A stretch of DNA of 64,000 nt from contig CM063509.1 in assembly GCA_032207245.1 (NCBI GenBank), forward strand, positions 1,206,998-1,270,997, in the 5' to 3' direction. The position numbers and the translations under genes are program-made. Positions 37,568 through 48,946 of the stretch are shown piece by piece (positions within the stretch are counted from its first letter, which is position 1; every line of letters starts with the position of its first letter). Source of the stretch: Pardosa pseudoannulata. Its lineage: Eukaryota > Arthropoda > Arachnida > Araneae > Lycosidae. The notes under the pieces were generated by a model. It was given only the letters and a program-made list of their open reading frames with translations. It was not told the origin of the DNA and made no database searches.

Positions 37568-40373
37568 GTGATATGCATTGTTCCATGTTTCAACAGAAAA
37601 TGGAGGAGTTATTTGGGTATATTTCCGAAAACAGCGGAAAATTCGCAAAATTCAACTACAGAAAATTTACACTTTCGCGATTCTGCTCTTATAAACATAA
37701 TGAATTATAATAAATATAGTATCAATCTCTTCGTCTTTAAAAGACCTACACGGTGATACGCATTGTTCCATGTTTCAACAGAAAATTGAGGTGTTATTTG
37801 GGTATATTTCCGAAAACAGCGGAAAATTCGCAAAATTCAAATACAGAAAATTTACACGTTCGCGATTCTGCTCTTATAAACATAATGAATTATAATAAAT
37901 ATAGTATCAATCTCTTCGTCTTTAAAAGACCTACACGGTGATATGCATTGTTCCATGTTTCAACAGAAAATGGAGGAGTTATTTGGGTATATTTCCGAAA
38001 ACAGCGGAAAATTCGCAAAATTCAACTACAGAAAATTTACACGTTCGCGATTCTGCTCTTATAAACATAATGAATTATAATAAATATAGTATCAATCTCT
38101 TCGTCTTTAAAAGACCTACACGGTGATATGCATTGTTCCATGTTTCAACAGAAAATGGAGGAGTTATTTGGGTATATTTCCGAAAACAGCGGAAAATTCG
38201 CAAAATTCAACTACAGAAAATTTACACGTTCGCGATTCTGCTCTTATAAACAGAATGAATTATAATAAATATAGTATCAATCTCTTCGTCTTTAAAAGAC
38301 CTACACGGTGATATGCATTGTTCCATGTTTCAACAGAAAATGGAGGAGTTATTTGGGTATATTTCCGAAAACAGCGGAAAATTCGCAAAATTCAACTACA
38401 GAAAATTCACACGTTCGCGATTCTGCTCTTATAAACAGAATGAATTATAATAAATATAGTATCAATCTCTTCGTCTTTAAGAGACCTACACGGTGATATG
38501 CATTGTTCCATGTTTCAACAGAAAATGGAGGAGTTATTTGGGTATATTTCCGAAAACAGCGGAAAATTCGCAAAATTCAACTACAGAAAATTTACACGTT
38601 CGCGATTCTGCTCTTATAAACAGAATGAATTATAATAAATATAGTATCAATCTCTTCGTCTTTAAAAGACCTACACGGTGATATGCATTGTTCCATGTTT
38701 CAACATTAAATTGAGGTGTTATTTGGGTATATATTCCCGAAAAACAGCGGAAAAATCGCAAAATTAAAATACAGAAAATTTACACGTTCGCGATTCTGCA
38801 CTTATAAACATAATGAATTATAATAAATATAGTATCAATCTCTTCGTCTTTAAAAGACCTACACGGTGATATGCATTGTTCCATGTTTCAACAGAAAATG
38901 GAGGAGTTATTTGGGTATATTTCCGAAAACAGCGGAAAATTCGCAAAATTCAACTACAGAAAATTTACACGTTCGCGATTCTGCTCTTATAAACATAATG
39001 AATTATAATAAATATAGTATCAATCTCTTCGTTTTTAAAAGACCTACACGGTGATATGCATTGTTCCATGTTTCAACAGAAAATGGAGGAGTTATTTGGG
39101 TATATTTCCAAAAACAGCGGAAAATTCGCAAAATTAAAATAAAGAAAATTTACACGTTCGCGATTCTGCACTTATAAACATAATGAATTATAATAAATAT
39201 AGTATCAATCTCTTCGTCTTTAAAAGACCTACACGGTGATATGCATTGTTCCATGTTTCAACAGAAAATGGAGGAGTTATTTGGGTATATTTCCGAAAAC
39301 AGCGGAAAATTCGCAAAATTTAACTACAGAAAATTTACACTTTCGCGATTCTGCTCTTATAAACAGAATGAATTATAATAAATATAGTATCAATCTCTTC
39401 GTCTTTAAGAGACCTACACGGTGATATGCATTGTTCCATGTTTCAACAGAAAATGGAGGAGTTATTTGGGTATATTTCCGAAAACAGCGGAAAATTCGCA
39501 AAATTCAACTGCAGAAAATCTCACGTTCGCGATTCTGCTCTTATAAACATAATGAATTATAATAAAAATAGTATCAATCCCTTCGTCTTTAAAAGACCTA
39601 CACGGTGATATGCATTGTTCCATGTTTCAACAGAAAATGGAGTTATTTGGGTATATTTCCGAAAACAGCGGAAAATTCGCAAAATTCAACTACAGAAAAT
39701 TTACACGTTCGCGATTCTGCTCTTATAAACTTAATGAATTATAATAAAAATAGTATCAATCTCTTCGTTTTTAAAAGACCTACACGGTGATATGCATTGT
39801 TCCATGTTTCAACAGAAAATGGAGGAGTTATTTGGGTATATTTCCGAAAACAGCGGAAAATTCGCAAAATTCAACTACAGAAAATTTACACTTTCGTGAT
39901 TCTGCTCTTATAAACTGAATGAATTATAATAAATATAGTATCAATCTCTTCGTCTTTAAAAGACCTACACGGTGATATGCATTGTTCCATGTTTCAACAT
40001 TAAATTGAGGTGTTATTTGGGTATATTTCCAAAAACAGCGGAAAAATCGCAAAATTAAAATAAAGAAAATTTACACGTTCGCGATTCTGCACTTATAAAC
40101 ATAATGAATTATAATAAATATAGTATCAATCTCTTCGTCTTTAAAAGACCTACACGGTGGTATGCATTGTTCCATGTTTCAACAGAAAATGGAGGAGTTA
40201 TTTGGGTATATTTCCGAAAACAGCGAAAAATTCGCAAAATTCAACTACAGAAAATTCACACGTTCGCGAATCTGCTCTTATAAACAGAATGAATTATAAT
40301 AAATATAGTATCAATCTCTTCGTCTTTAAGAGACCTACACGGTGATATGCATTGTTCCATTTTTCAACATTAA

Positions 40374-40375
40374 AA
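40374..40375. other. Junction J1, copy 3 (inverted): Sat-B(+) to Sat-A(-)
   Basis: CAACATTAAA of B2 meets ACGCTATATAAG of A. The diagnostic GATC is at 40413-40416, 37 bp inside A, as in the other two copies. Confidence 0.9.
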
Positions 40376-41406
40376 CGCTATATAAGAAAGTCTAATGACG
40401 AGAGCTTGAGTAGATCGCTTAAATTTGCTTGTTTCTCAAAATTGACTTTTAGCGTCTAAACAGTCCAAATATACAAGTTCGACGATATTAACGAAACTAC
40501 TTAAAGTACGTTAATGAAACTCTCTAGTATAGCCTAAAACCGTGTTTTACGCTATTTAAGCAAGTCTAATGACAAGAGCTTGAGTAGTTCGCTTAAAATC
40601 GCTTGTTTCTCAAAATTGACTTTTAGCGTCTAAACAGTCCAAATATACAAGTTCGACAATATTAACGAAACTACTTAAAGTACGTTAATGAAACTCTCTA
40701 GTATAGCCTAAAACCGTGTTTTACGCTATTTAAGCAAGTCTAATGTCGAGTGCTTGAGTAGTTCGCTAAATATCGCTTGTTTCTCATTGACTTTTAGCGT
40801 CTAAACAGTCCAAATATACAAGTTCGACGATATTAACGAAACTACTTAAAGTACGTTAATGAAACTCTCTAGTATAACCTAAAACCGTGATTTACGCTAT
40901 TTAAGCAAGTCTAATGACAAGAGCTTGAGTAGTTCGCTTAAAATCGCTTGTTTCTCAAAATTGACTTTTAGCATCTAAACAGGCCAAATATACAAGTTCG
41001 ACGATATTAACGAAACTACTTAAAGTACGTTAATGAAACTTTCTAGTATAGCCTAAAACCGTGTTTTACGCTATTTAAGCAAGTCTAATGGCGAGAGCTT
41101 GAGTAGTTCGCTTAAAATCGCTTGTTTCTCAAAATTGACTTTTAGCGTCTAAACAGGCCAAATATACAAGTTCGACGATATTAACGAAACTACTTAAAGT
41201 ACGTTAATGAAACTTCCTAGTAGAGCCTAAAACCGTGTTTTAGGCTATATAAGCAAGTCTAAATACGAGAGCTTGAGTAGTTCGCTTAAATTTGCTTGTT
41301 TCTCAAAATTGACTTTTAGCGTCTAAACAGTCCAAATATACAAGTTCGACGATATTAACGAAACTACTTAAAGTAAGTTAATGAAACTCTCTAGTATAGC
41401 CTAAAA
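40375..41406 (-). repeat. Sat-A array, - orientation (about 6 copies)
   Basis: Short A block between J1 and J4. The variant order follows that of 14146-15220, which supports common descent of the two J1 flanks. One copy near 40785 lacks four bases (TTTCTCATTGAC against TTTCTCAAAATTGAC). It ends in CTAAAA within the right arm of the Sat-A hairpin. Confidence 0.95.
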
Positions 41407-41407
41407 A
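41406..41407. other. Junction J4 (unique): Sat-A(-) to Sat-B(-)
   Basis: GTATAGCCTAAAA of A abuts AAATTTTCTTTATTTT of a B2 monomer; the seven A bases are accounted for by four from A and three from B. It is the second of the two same-sign junctions. Joined on paper to the A side of J3 it would restore a continuous Sat-A(+) monomer lacking 10 bp (TAAAACACGG) at the hairpin. Confidence 0.85.
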
Positions 41408-42058
41408 AATTTTCTTTATTTTAATTTTGCGATTTTTCCGCTGTTTTTGGAAATATACCCAAATAACACCTCAATTTAATGTTGAAACATGGAACAATGC
41501 ATAACAACGTGTAGGTCTTTTAAAGACGAAGAGATTGATACTATATTTATTATAATTCATTCAGTTTATAAGAGCAGAATCACGAACGTGTGAATTTTCT
41601 GTAGTTGAATTTTGCGAATTTTCCGCTGTTTTCGGAAATATACCCAAATAACTCCTCCATTTTCTATTGAAACATGGAACAATGCATATCACCGTGTAGG
41701 TCTTTTAAAGACGAAGAGATTGATACTATTTTTATTATAATTCATTCTGTTTATAAGAGCAGAATCGCGAACGTGTAAATTTTCTGTAGTTGAATTTTGC
41801 GAATTTTCCGCTGTTTTCGGAAATATACCCAAATAACTCCTAAATTTTCTGTTGAAACATGGAACAATGCATATCACCGTGTAGGTCTTTTAAAGACGAA
41901 GAGATTGATACTATTTTTATTATAATTCATTCTGTTTATAAGAGCAGAATCGCGAAAGTGTAAATTTTCTGTAGTTGAATTTTGCGAATTTTCCGCTGTT
42001 TTCGGAAATATACCCAAATAACTCCTCCATTTTCTGTTGAAACATGGAACAATGCATA

Positions 42059-44648
42059 TCACCGTGTAGGTCTTTTAAAGACGAAGAGATTGATACTATA
42101 TTTATTATAATTCATTCTGTTTATAAGAACAGAATCAGGAACGTGTGAATTTTCTGTAGTTGAATTTTGCGAATTTTCCGCTGTTTTCGGAAATATACTC
42201 AAATAACTCCTCCATTTTCTGTTGAAACATGGAACAATGCATATCACCGTGTAGGTCTTTTAAAGACGAAGAGATTGATACTATATTTATTATAATTCAT
42301 TATGTTTATAAGAGCAGAATCGCGAACGTGTAAATTTTCTGTAGTTGAATTTTGCGAATTTTCCGCTGTTTTCGGAAATATACCCAAATAACTCCTCCAT
42401 TTTCTGTTGACACATGGAACAATGCATATCACCGTGTAGGTCTTTTAAAGACGAAGAGATTGATACTATATTTATTATAATTCATTATGTTTATAAGTGC
42501 AGAATCGCGAACGTGTAAATTTTCTTTATTTTAATTTTGCGATTTTTCCGCTGTTTTTGGAAATATACCCAAATAACACCTCAATTTAATGTTGAAACAT
42601 GGAACAATGCATATCACCGTGTAGGTCTTTTAAAGACGAAGAGATTGATACTATATTTATTATAATTCATTATGTTTATAAGAGCAGAATCGCGAATGTG
42701 TAAATTTTCTGTAGTTGAATTTTGCGAATTTTCCGCTATTTTCGGAAATATACCCAAATAACTCCTCCATTTTCTGTTGAAACATGGAACAATGCATATC
42801 ACCGTGTAGGTCTTTTAAAGACGAAGAGATTGATACTATATTTATTATAATTCATTCTGTTTATAAGAGCAGAATCGCGAACGTGTAAATTTTCTTTAGT
42901 TTAATTTTGCGATTTTTCCGCTGTTTTTGGAAATATACCCAAATAACACCTCAATTTAATGTTGAAACATGGAACAATGCATATCACCGTGTAGGTCTTT
43001 TAAAGACGAAGAGATTGATACTATATTTATTATAATTCATTCTGTTTATAAGAGCAGAATCGCGAACGTGTGAATTTTCTGTAGTTGAATTTTGCGAATT
43101 TTCCGCTGTTTTCGGAAATATACCCAAATAACTCCTCCATTTTCTGTTGAAACATGGAACAATGCATATCACCGTGTAGGTCTTTTAAAGACGAAGAGAT
43201 TGATACTATATTTATTATAATTCATTCTGTTTATAAGAGCAGAATCGCGAACGTGTAAATTTTCTGTAGTTGAATTTTGCGAATTTTCCGCTGTTTTCGG
43301 AAATATACCCAAATAACTCCTAAATTTTCTGTTGAAACATGGAACAATGCATATCACCGTGTAGGTCTTTTAAAGACGAAGAGATTGATACTATATTTAT
43401 TATAATTCATTCTGTTTATAAGAGCAGAATCGCGAACGTATAAATTTTCTGTAGTTGAATTTTGCGAATTTTCCGCTGTTTTCGGAAATATACCCAAATA
43501 ACTCCTCCATTTTCTGTTGAAACATGGAACAATGCATATCACCGTGTAGGTCTTTTAAAGACGAAGAGATTGATACTATATTTATTATAATTCATTCTGT
43601 TTATAAGAGCAGAATCACGAACGTGTAAATTTTCTGTAGTTGAATTTTGCGAATTTTCCGCTGTTTTCGGAAATATACCCAAATAACTCCTCCATTTTCT
43701 GTTGAAACATGGAACAATGCATATCACCGTGTAGGTCTTTTAAAGACGAAGAGATTGATACTATATTTATTATAATTCATTCTGTTTATAAGAGCAGAAT
43801 CGCGAACGTATAAATTTTCTGTAGTTGAATTTTGCGAATTTTCCGCTGTTTTCGGAAATATACCCAAATAACTCCTCCATTTTCTGTTGAAACATGGAAC
43901 AATGCATATCACCGTGTAGGTCTTTTAAAGACGAAGAGATTGATACTATATTTATTATAATTCATTCTGTTTATAAGAGCAGAATCACGAACGTGTAAAT
44001 TTTCTGTAGTTGAATTTTGCGAATTTCCCGCTGTTTTCGGAAATATACCCAAATAACTCCTCCATTTTCTGTTGAAACATGGAACAATGCATATCACCGT
44101 GTAGGTCTTTTAAAGACGAAGAGATTGATACTATATTTATTATAATTCATTATGTTTATAAGAGCAGAATCGCGAACGTGTAAATTTTCTTTATTTTAAT
44201 TTTGCGATTTTTCCGCTGTTTTTGGAAATATACCCAAATAACTCCTCAATTTTCTGTTGAAACATGGAACAATGCATATCACCGTGTAGGTCTTTTAAAG
44301 ACGAAGAGATTGATACTATATTTATTATAATTCATTCAGTTTATAAGAGCAGAATCACAAACGTGTGAATTTTCTGTAGTTGAATTTTGCGAATTTTCCG
44401 CTGTTTTCGGAAATATACCCAAATAACTCCTAAATTTTCTGTTGAAACATGGAACAATGCATATCACCGTGTAGGTCTTTTAAAGACGAAGGGATTGATA
44501 CTATTTTTATTATAATTCATTATGTTTATAAGAGCAGAATCGCGAACGTGTAAATTTTCTGTAGTTGAATTTTGCGAATTTTCCGCTGTTTTCGGAAATA
44601 TACCCAAATAACTATTCCATTTTCTGTTGAAACATGAAACAATGCATA
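42059..44648 (-). repeat. One complete 14-monomer higher-order unit of Sat-B
   Basis: From the ATATACTC-type monomer at 42059 to just before the next at 44649 is 2,590 bp, which is 14 x 185. The next unit, 44649 to about 47236, is 2,588 bp. Corresponding positions share subtype (B1 or B2) and most private variants, for example the CTCCTAAATTTTC copy near 43320 and its counterpart near 45910. Confidence 0.75.
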
Positions 44649-47600
44649 TCACCGTGTAGGTCTTTTAAAGACGAAGAGATTGATACTATATTTATTATAA
44701 TTCATTCTGTTTATAAGAACAGAATCAGGAACGTGTGAATTTTCTGTAGTTGAATTTTGCGAATTTTCCGCTGTTTTCGGAAATATACTCAAATAACTCC
44801 TCCATTTTCTGTTGAAACATGGAACAATGCATATCACCGTGTAGGTCTTTTAAAGACGAAGAGATTGATACTATATTTATTATAATTCATTCTGTTTATA
44901 AGAGCAGAATCACGAACGTGTAAATTTTCTGTAGTTGAATTTTGCGAATTTTCCGCTGTTTTCGGAAATATACCCAAATAACTCCTCCATTTTCTGTTGA
45001 CACATGGAACAATGCATATCACCGTGTAGGTCTTTTAAAGACGAAGAGATTGATACTATATTTATTATAATTCATTATGTTTATAAGTGCAGAATCGCGA
45101 ACGTGTAAATTTTCTTTATTTTAATTTTGCGATTTTTCCGCTGTTTTTGGAAATATATACAAATAACACCTCAATTTAATGTTGAAACATTGAACAATGC
45201 ATATCACCGTGTAGGTCTCTTAAAGACGAAGAGATTGATACTATATTTATTATAATTCATTATGTTTATAAGAGCAGAATCGCGAATGTGTAAATTTTCT
45301 GTAGTTGAATTTTGCGAATTTTTCGCTATTTTCGGAAATATACCCAAATAACTCCTCCATTTTCTGTTGACACATGGAACAATGCATATCACCGTGTAGG
45401 TCTTTTAAAGACGAAGAGATTGATACTATATTTATTATAATTCATTATGTTTATAAGTGCAGAATCGCGAACGTGTAAATTTTCTTTATTTTAATTTTGC
45501 GATTTTTCCGCTGTTTTTGGAAATATACCCAAATAACACCTCAATTTAATGTTGAAACATGGAACAATGCATATCACCGTGTAGGTCTTTTAAAGACGAA
45601 GAGATTGATACTATATTTATTATAATTCATTATGTTTATAAGAGCAGAATCGCGAATGTGTAAATTTTCTGTAGTTGAATTTTGCGAATTTTCCGCTGTT
45701 TTCGGAAATATACCCAAATAACTCCTCCATTTTCTGTTGAAACATGGAACAATGCATATCACCGTGTAGGTCTTTTAAAGACGAAGAGATTGATACTATT
45801 TTTATTATAATTCATTATGTTTATAAGAGCAGAATCGCGAACGTGTAAATTTTCTGTAGTTGAATTTTGCGAATTTTCCGCTGTTTTCGGAAATATACCC
45901 AAATAACTCCTAAATTTCTGTTGAAACATGGAACAATGCATATCACCGTGTAGGTCTTTTAAAGACGAAGAGATTGATACTATATTTATTATAATTCATT
46001 CTGTTTATAAGAGCAGAATCGCGAACGTATAAATTTTCTGTAGTTGAATTTTGCGAATTTTCCGCTGTTTTCGGAAATATACCCAAATAACTCCTCCATT
46101 TTCTGTTGAAACATGGAACAATGCATATCACCGTGTAGGTCTTTTAAAGACGAAGAGATTGATACTATATTTATTATAATTCATTCTGTTTATAAGAGCA
46201 GAATCACGAACGTGTAAATTTTCTGTATTTGAATTTTGCGAATTTTCCGCTGTTTTCGGAAATATACCCAAATAACTCCTCCATTTTCTGTTGAAACATG
46301 GAACAATGCATATCACCGTGTAGGTCTTTTAAAGACGAAGAGATTGATACTATATTTATTATAATTCATTCTGTTTATAAGAGCAGAATCGCGAACGTAT
46401 AAATTTTCTGTAGTTGAATTTTGCGAATTTTCCGCTGTTTTCGGAAATATACCCAAATAACTCCTCCATTTTCTGTTGAAACATGGAACAATGCATATCA
46501 CCGTGTAGGTCTTTTAAAGACGAAGAGATTGATACTATATTTATTATAATTCATTCTGTTTATAAGAGCAGAATCACGAACGTGTGAATTTTCTGTAGTT
46601 GAATTTTGCGAATTTTCCGCTGTTTTCGGAAATATACCCAAATAACTCCTCCATTTTCTGTTGAAACATGGAACAATGCATATCACCGTGTAGGTCTTTT
46701 AAAGACGAAGAGATTGATACTATATTTATTATAATTCATTATGTTTATAAGAGCAGAATCGCGAACTTGTAAATTTTCTGTAGTTGAATTTTGCGAATTT
46801 TCCGCTGTTTTCGGAAATATACCCAAATAACTCCTCAATTTAATGTTGAAACATGGAACAATGCATATCACCGTGTAGGTCTTTTAAAGACGAAGAGATT
46901 GATACTATATTTATTATAATTCATTCTGTTTATAAGAGCAGAATCACGAACGTGTGAATTTTCTGTAGTTGAATTTTGCGAATTTTCCGCTGTTTTCGGA
47001 AATATACCCAAATAACTCCTAAATTTTCTGTTGAAACATGGAACAATGCATATCACCGTGTAGGTCTTTTAAAGACGAAGAGATTGATACTATATTTATT
47101 ATAATTCATTATGTTTATAAGAGCAGAATCGCGAACGTGAAATTTTCTGTAGTTGAATTTTGCGAATTTTCCGCTGTTTTCGGAAATATACCCAAATAAC
47201 TAATCCATTTTCTGTTGAAACATGGAACAATGCATATCACCGTGTAGGTCTTTTAAAGACGAAGAGATTGATACTTTATTTATTATAATTCATTCTGTTT
47301 ATAGGAGCAGAATCACGAACGTGTGAATTTTCTGTATTTGAATTTTGCGAATTTTCCGCTGATTTCGGAAATATACTCAAATAACTCCTCCATTTTCTGT
47401 TGAAACATGGAACAATGCATATCACCGTGTAGGTCTTTTAAAGACGAAGAGATTGATACTATATTTATTATAATTCATTCTGTTTATAAGAGCAGAATCA
47501 CGAACGTGTAAATTTTCTGTAGTTGAATTTTGCGAATTTTCCGCTGTTTTCGGAAATATACCCAAATAACTCCTCCATTTTCTGTTGACACATGGAACAA

Positions 47601-48482
47601 TGCATATCACCGTGTAGGTCTTTTAAAGACGAAGAGATTGATACTATATTTATTATAATTCATTATGTTTATAAGTGCAGAATCGCGAACGTGTAAATTT
47701 TCTTTATTTTAATTTTGCGATTTTTCCGCTGTTTTTGGAAATATATACAAATAACACCTCAATTTAATGTTGAAACATTGAACAATGCATATCACCGTGT
47801 AGGTCTCTTAAAGACGAAGAGATTGATACTATATTTATTATAATTCATTATGTTTATAAGAGCAGAATCGCGAACGTGTAAATTTTCTGTAGTTGAATTT
47901 TGCGAATTTTCCGCTGTTTTCGGAAATATACCCAAATAACTCCTCCATTTTCTGTTGAAACATGGAACAATGCATATCACGGTGTAGGTCTCTTAAAGAC
48001 GAAGAGATTGATACTATATTTATTATAATTCATTATGTTTATAAGAGCAGAATCGCGAACGTGTAAATTTTCTTTATTTTAATTTTGCGATTTTTCCGCT
48101 GTTTTTGGAAATATACCCAAATAACACCTCAATTTAATGTTGAAACATGGAACAATGCATATCACGGTGTAGGTCTTTTAAAGACGAAAAGATTGATACT
48201 ATATTTATTATAATTCATTCTGTTTATAAGAGCAGAATCACGAACGTGTGAATTTTCTGTAGTTGAATTTTGCGAATTTTCCGCTGTTTTCGGAAATATA
48301 CCTAAATAACTCCTCCATTTTCAGTTGAAACATGGAACAATGCATATCAGCGTGTAGGTCTTTTAAAGACAAAGAGATATATATACTATATTTATTATAA
48401 TTCATTATGTTTATAAGAGCAGAATCGCGAACGTGTAAATTTTCTGTAGTTGAATTTTGCGAATTTTCCGCTGTTTTCGGAA

Positions 48483-48486
48483 ATAT
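48483..48486. other. Junction J2, copy 3: Sat-B(-) to Sat-A(+)
   Basis: CGGAAATATTTGGCC again, with the same ATAT overlap as the copies at 4939 and 19044. Confidence 0.9.
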
Positions 48487-48833
48487 TTGGCCTGTTTAGA
48501 CGCTAAAAGTCAATTTTGAGAAACAAGCGATTTTAAGCGAACTACTCCAGCACTCGACATTAGACTTGCTTAAATAGCGTAAAACACGGTTTTAGGCTAT
48601 ACTAGAAAGTTTCATTAACGTACTTTAAGTAGTTTCGTTAATATGGTCGAACTTGTATATTTGTCCTGTTTAGATACTAAAAGTCAATTTTGAGAAACAA
48701 GCGATTTTAAGCGAACTACTCAAGCTCTTGTCATTAGACTTGCTTAAATAGCGGAAAACACGGTTTTAGGCTATACTAGAAAGTTTCATTAACGTACTTT
48801 AAGTAGTTTCGTTAATATCGTCGAACTTGTATA

Positions 48834-48946
48834 TTTGGCCTGTTTAGACGCTAAAGGTCAATTTTGAGAAACAAGCGATTTTAAGCGAACTACTCCAGCA
48901 CTCGACATTAGACTTGCTTAAATAGCGTAAAACACGGTTTTGTATA
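48834..48946 (+). repeat. Truncated Sat-A monomer (113 bp)
   Basis: ACACGGTTTT runs directly into GTATATTTGGCC. The intervening 61 bp, including the TTCGTTAATATCG motif and the 29 bp dyad, is missing. Inverse counterpart of the monomer at 18931-18950. Confidence 0.85.

Larger units (their letters stand above)
19044..40374 (+). repeat. Sat-B block 3, + orientation (21.3 kb, about 115 copies)
   Basis: The largest block. Monomers step by 185 bp and consist of B1 with interspersed B2 copies (for example about 19930-20100, 20300-20470, 21040-21210, 21780-21945, 22710-22880, 28450-28610, 35290-35455, 36215-36375, 39990-40155). The left edge (19.0-23.8 kb) and the right end are rich in marker variants; much of about 24-30 and 32-37 kb is nearly uniform B1. 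Segments around 21768-22510 and 30647-31389 share a run of rare variants 8,879 bp apart (48 monomers). Every B1 monomer has a stop-free frame of about 60 codons that would begin with GTG; B2 monomers lack it. Nothing in the block points to a gene. Confidence 0.97.
41407..48486 (-). repeat. Sat-B block 4, - orientation (about 38 copies, 14-mer higher-order repeat)
   Basis: Monomers are 185 bp and reversed. A variant with ATATACTCAAATAAC is found at about 42195, 44785 and 47373, about 2,590 bp apart. A B2 copy with ATATATACAAATAACACC is at about 45153 and 47741, followed in both by AACATTGAACAATGC. B2 copies recur at matching places in successive units (42432, 45022, 47610; and 42802, 45392, 47980). 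The block is thus about 2.7 copies of a 14-monomer unit. Confidence 0.96.

Noticed and set aside
37392..37586. A 64-codon minus-strand frame in the aberrant monomer
   Set aside because: It results from the chimeric 264 bp unit and contains only satellite sequence.
13374..40345. Ladders of 60-63-codon frames in Sat-B, each overlapping the next by GTGA
   Set aside because: They start with GTG, step by exactly one 185 bp monomer (61 codons plus 2 bases, which creates the overlap), occur in both array orientations, and are broken by stops in all B2 copies and by uncompensated indels. This is what a satellite with one open frame gives; it is not an operon of small proteins.
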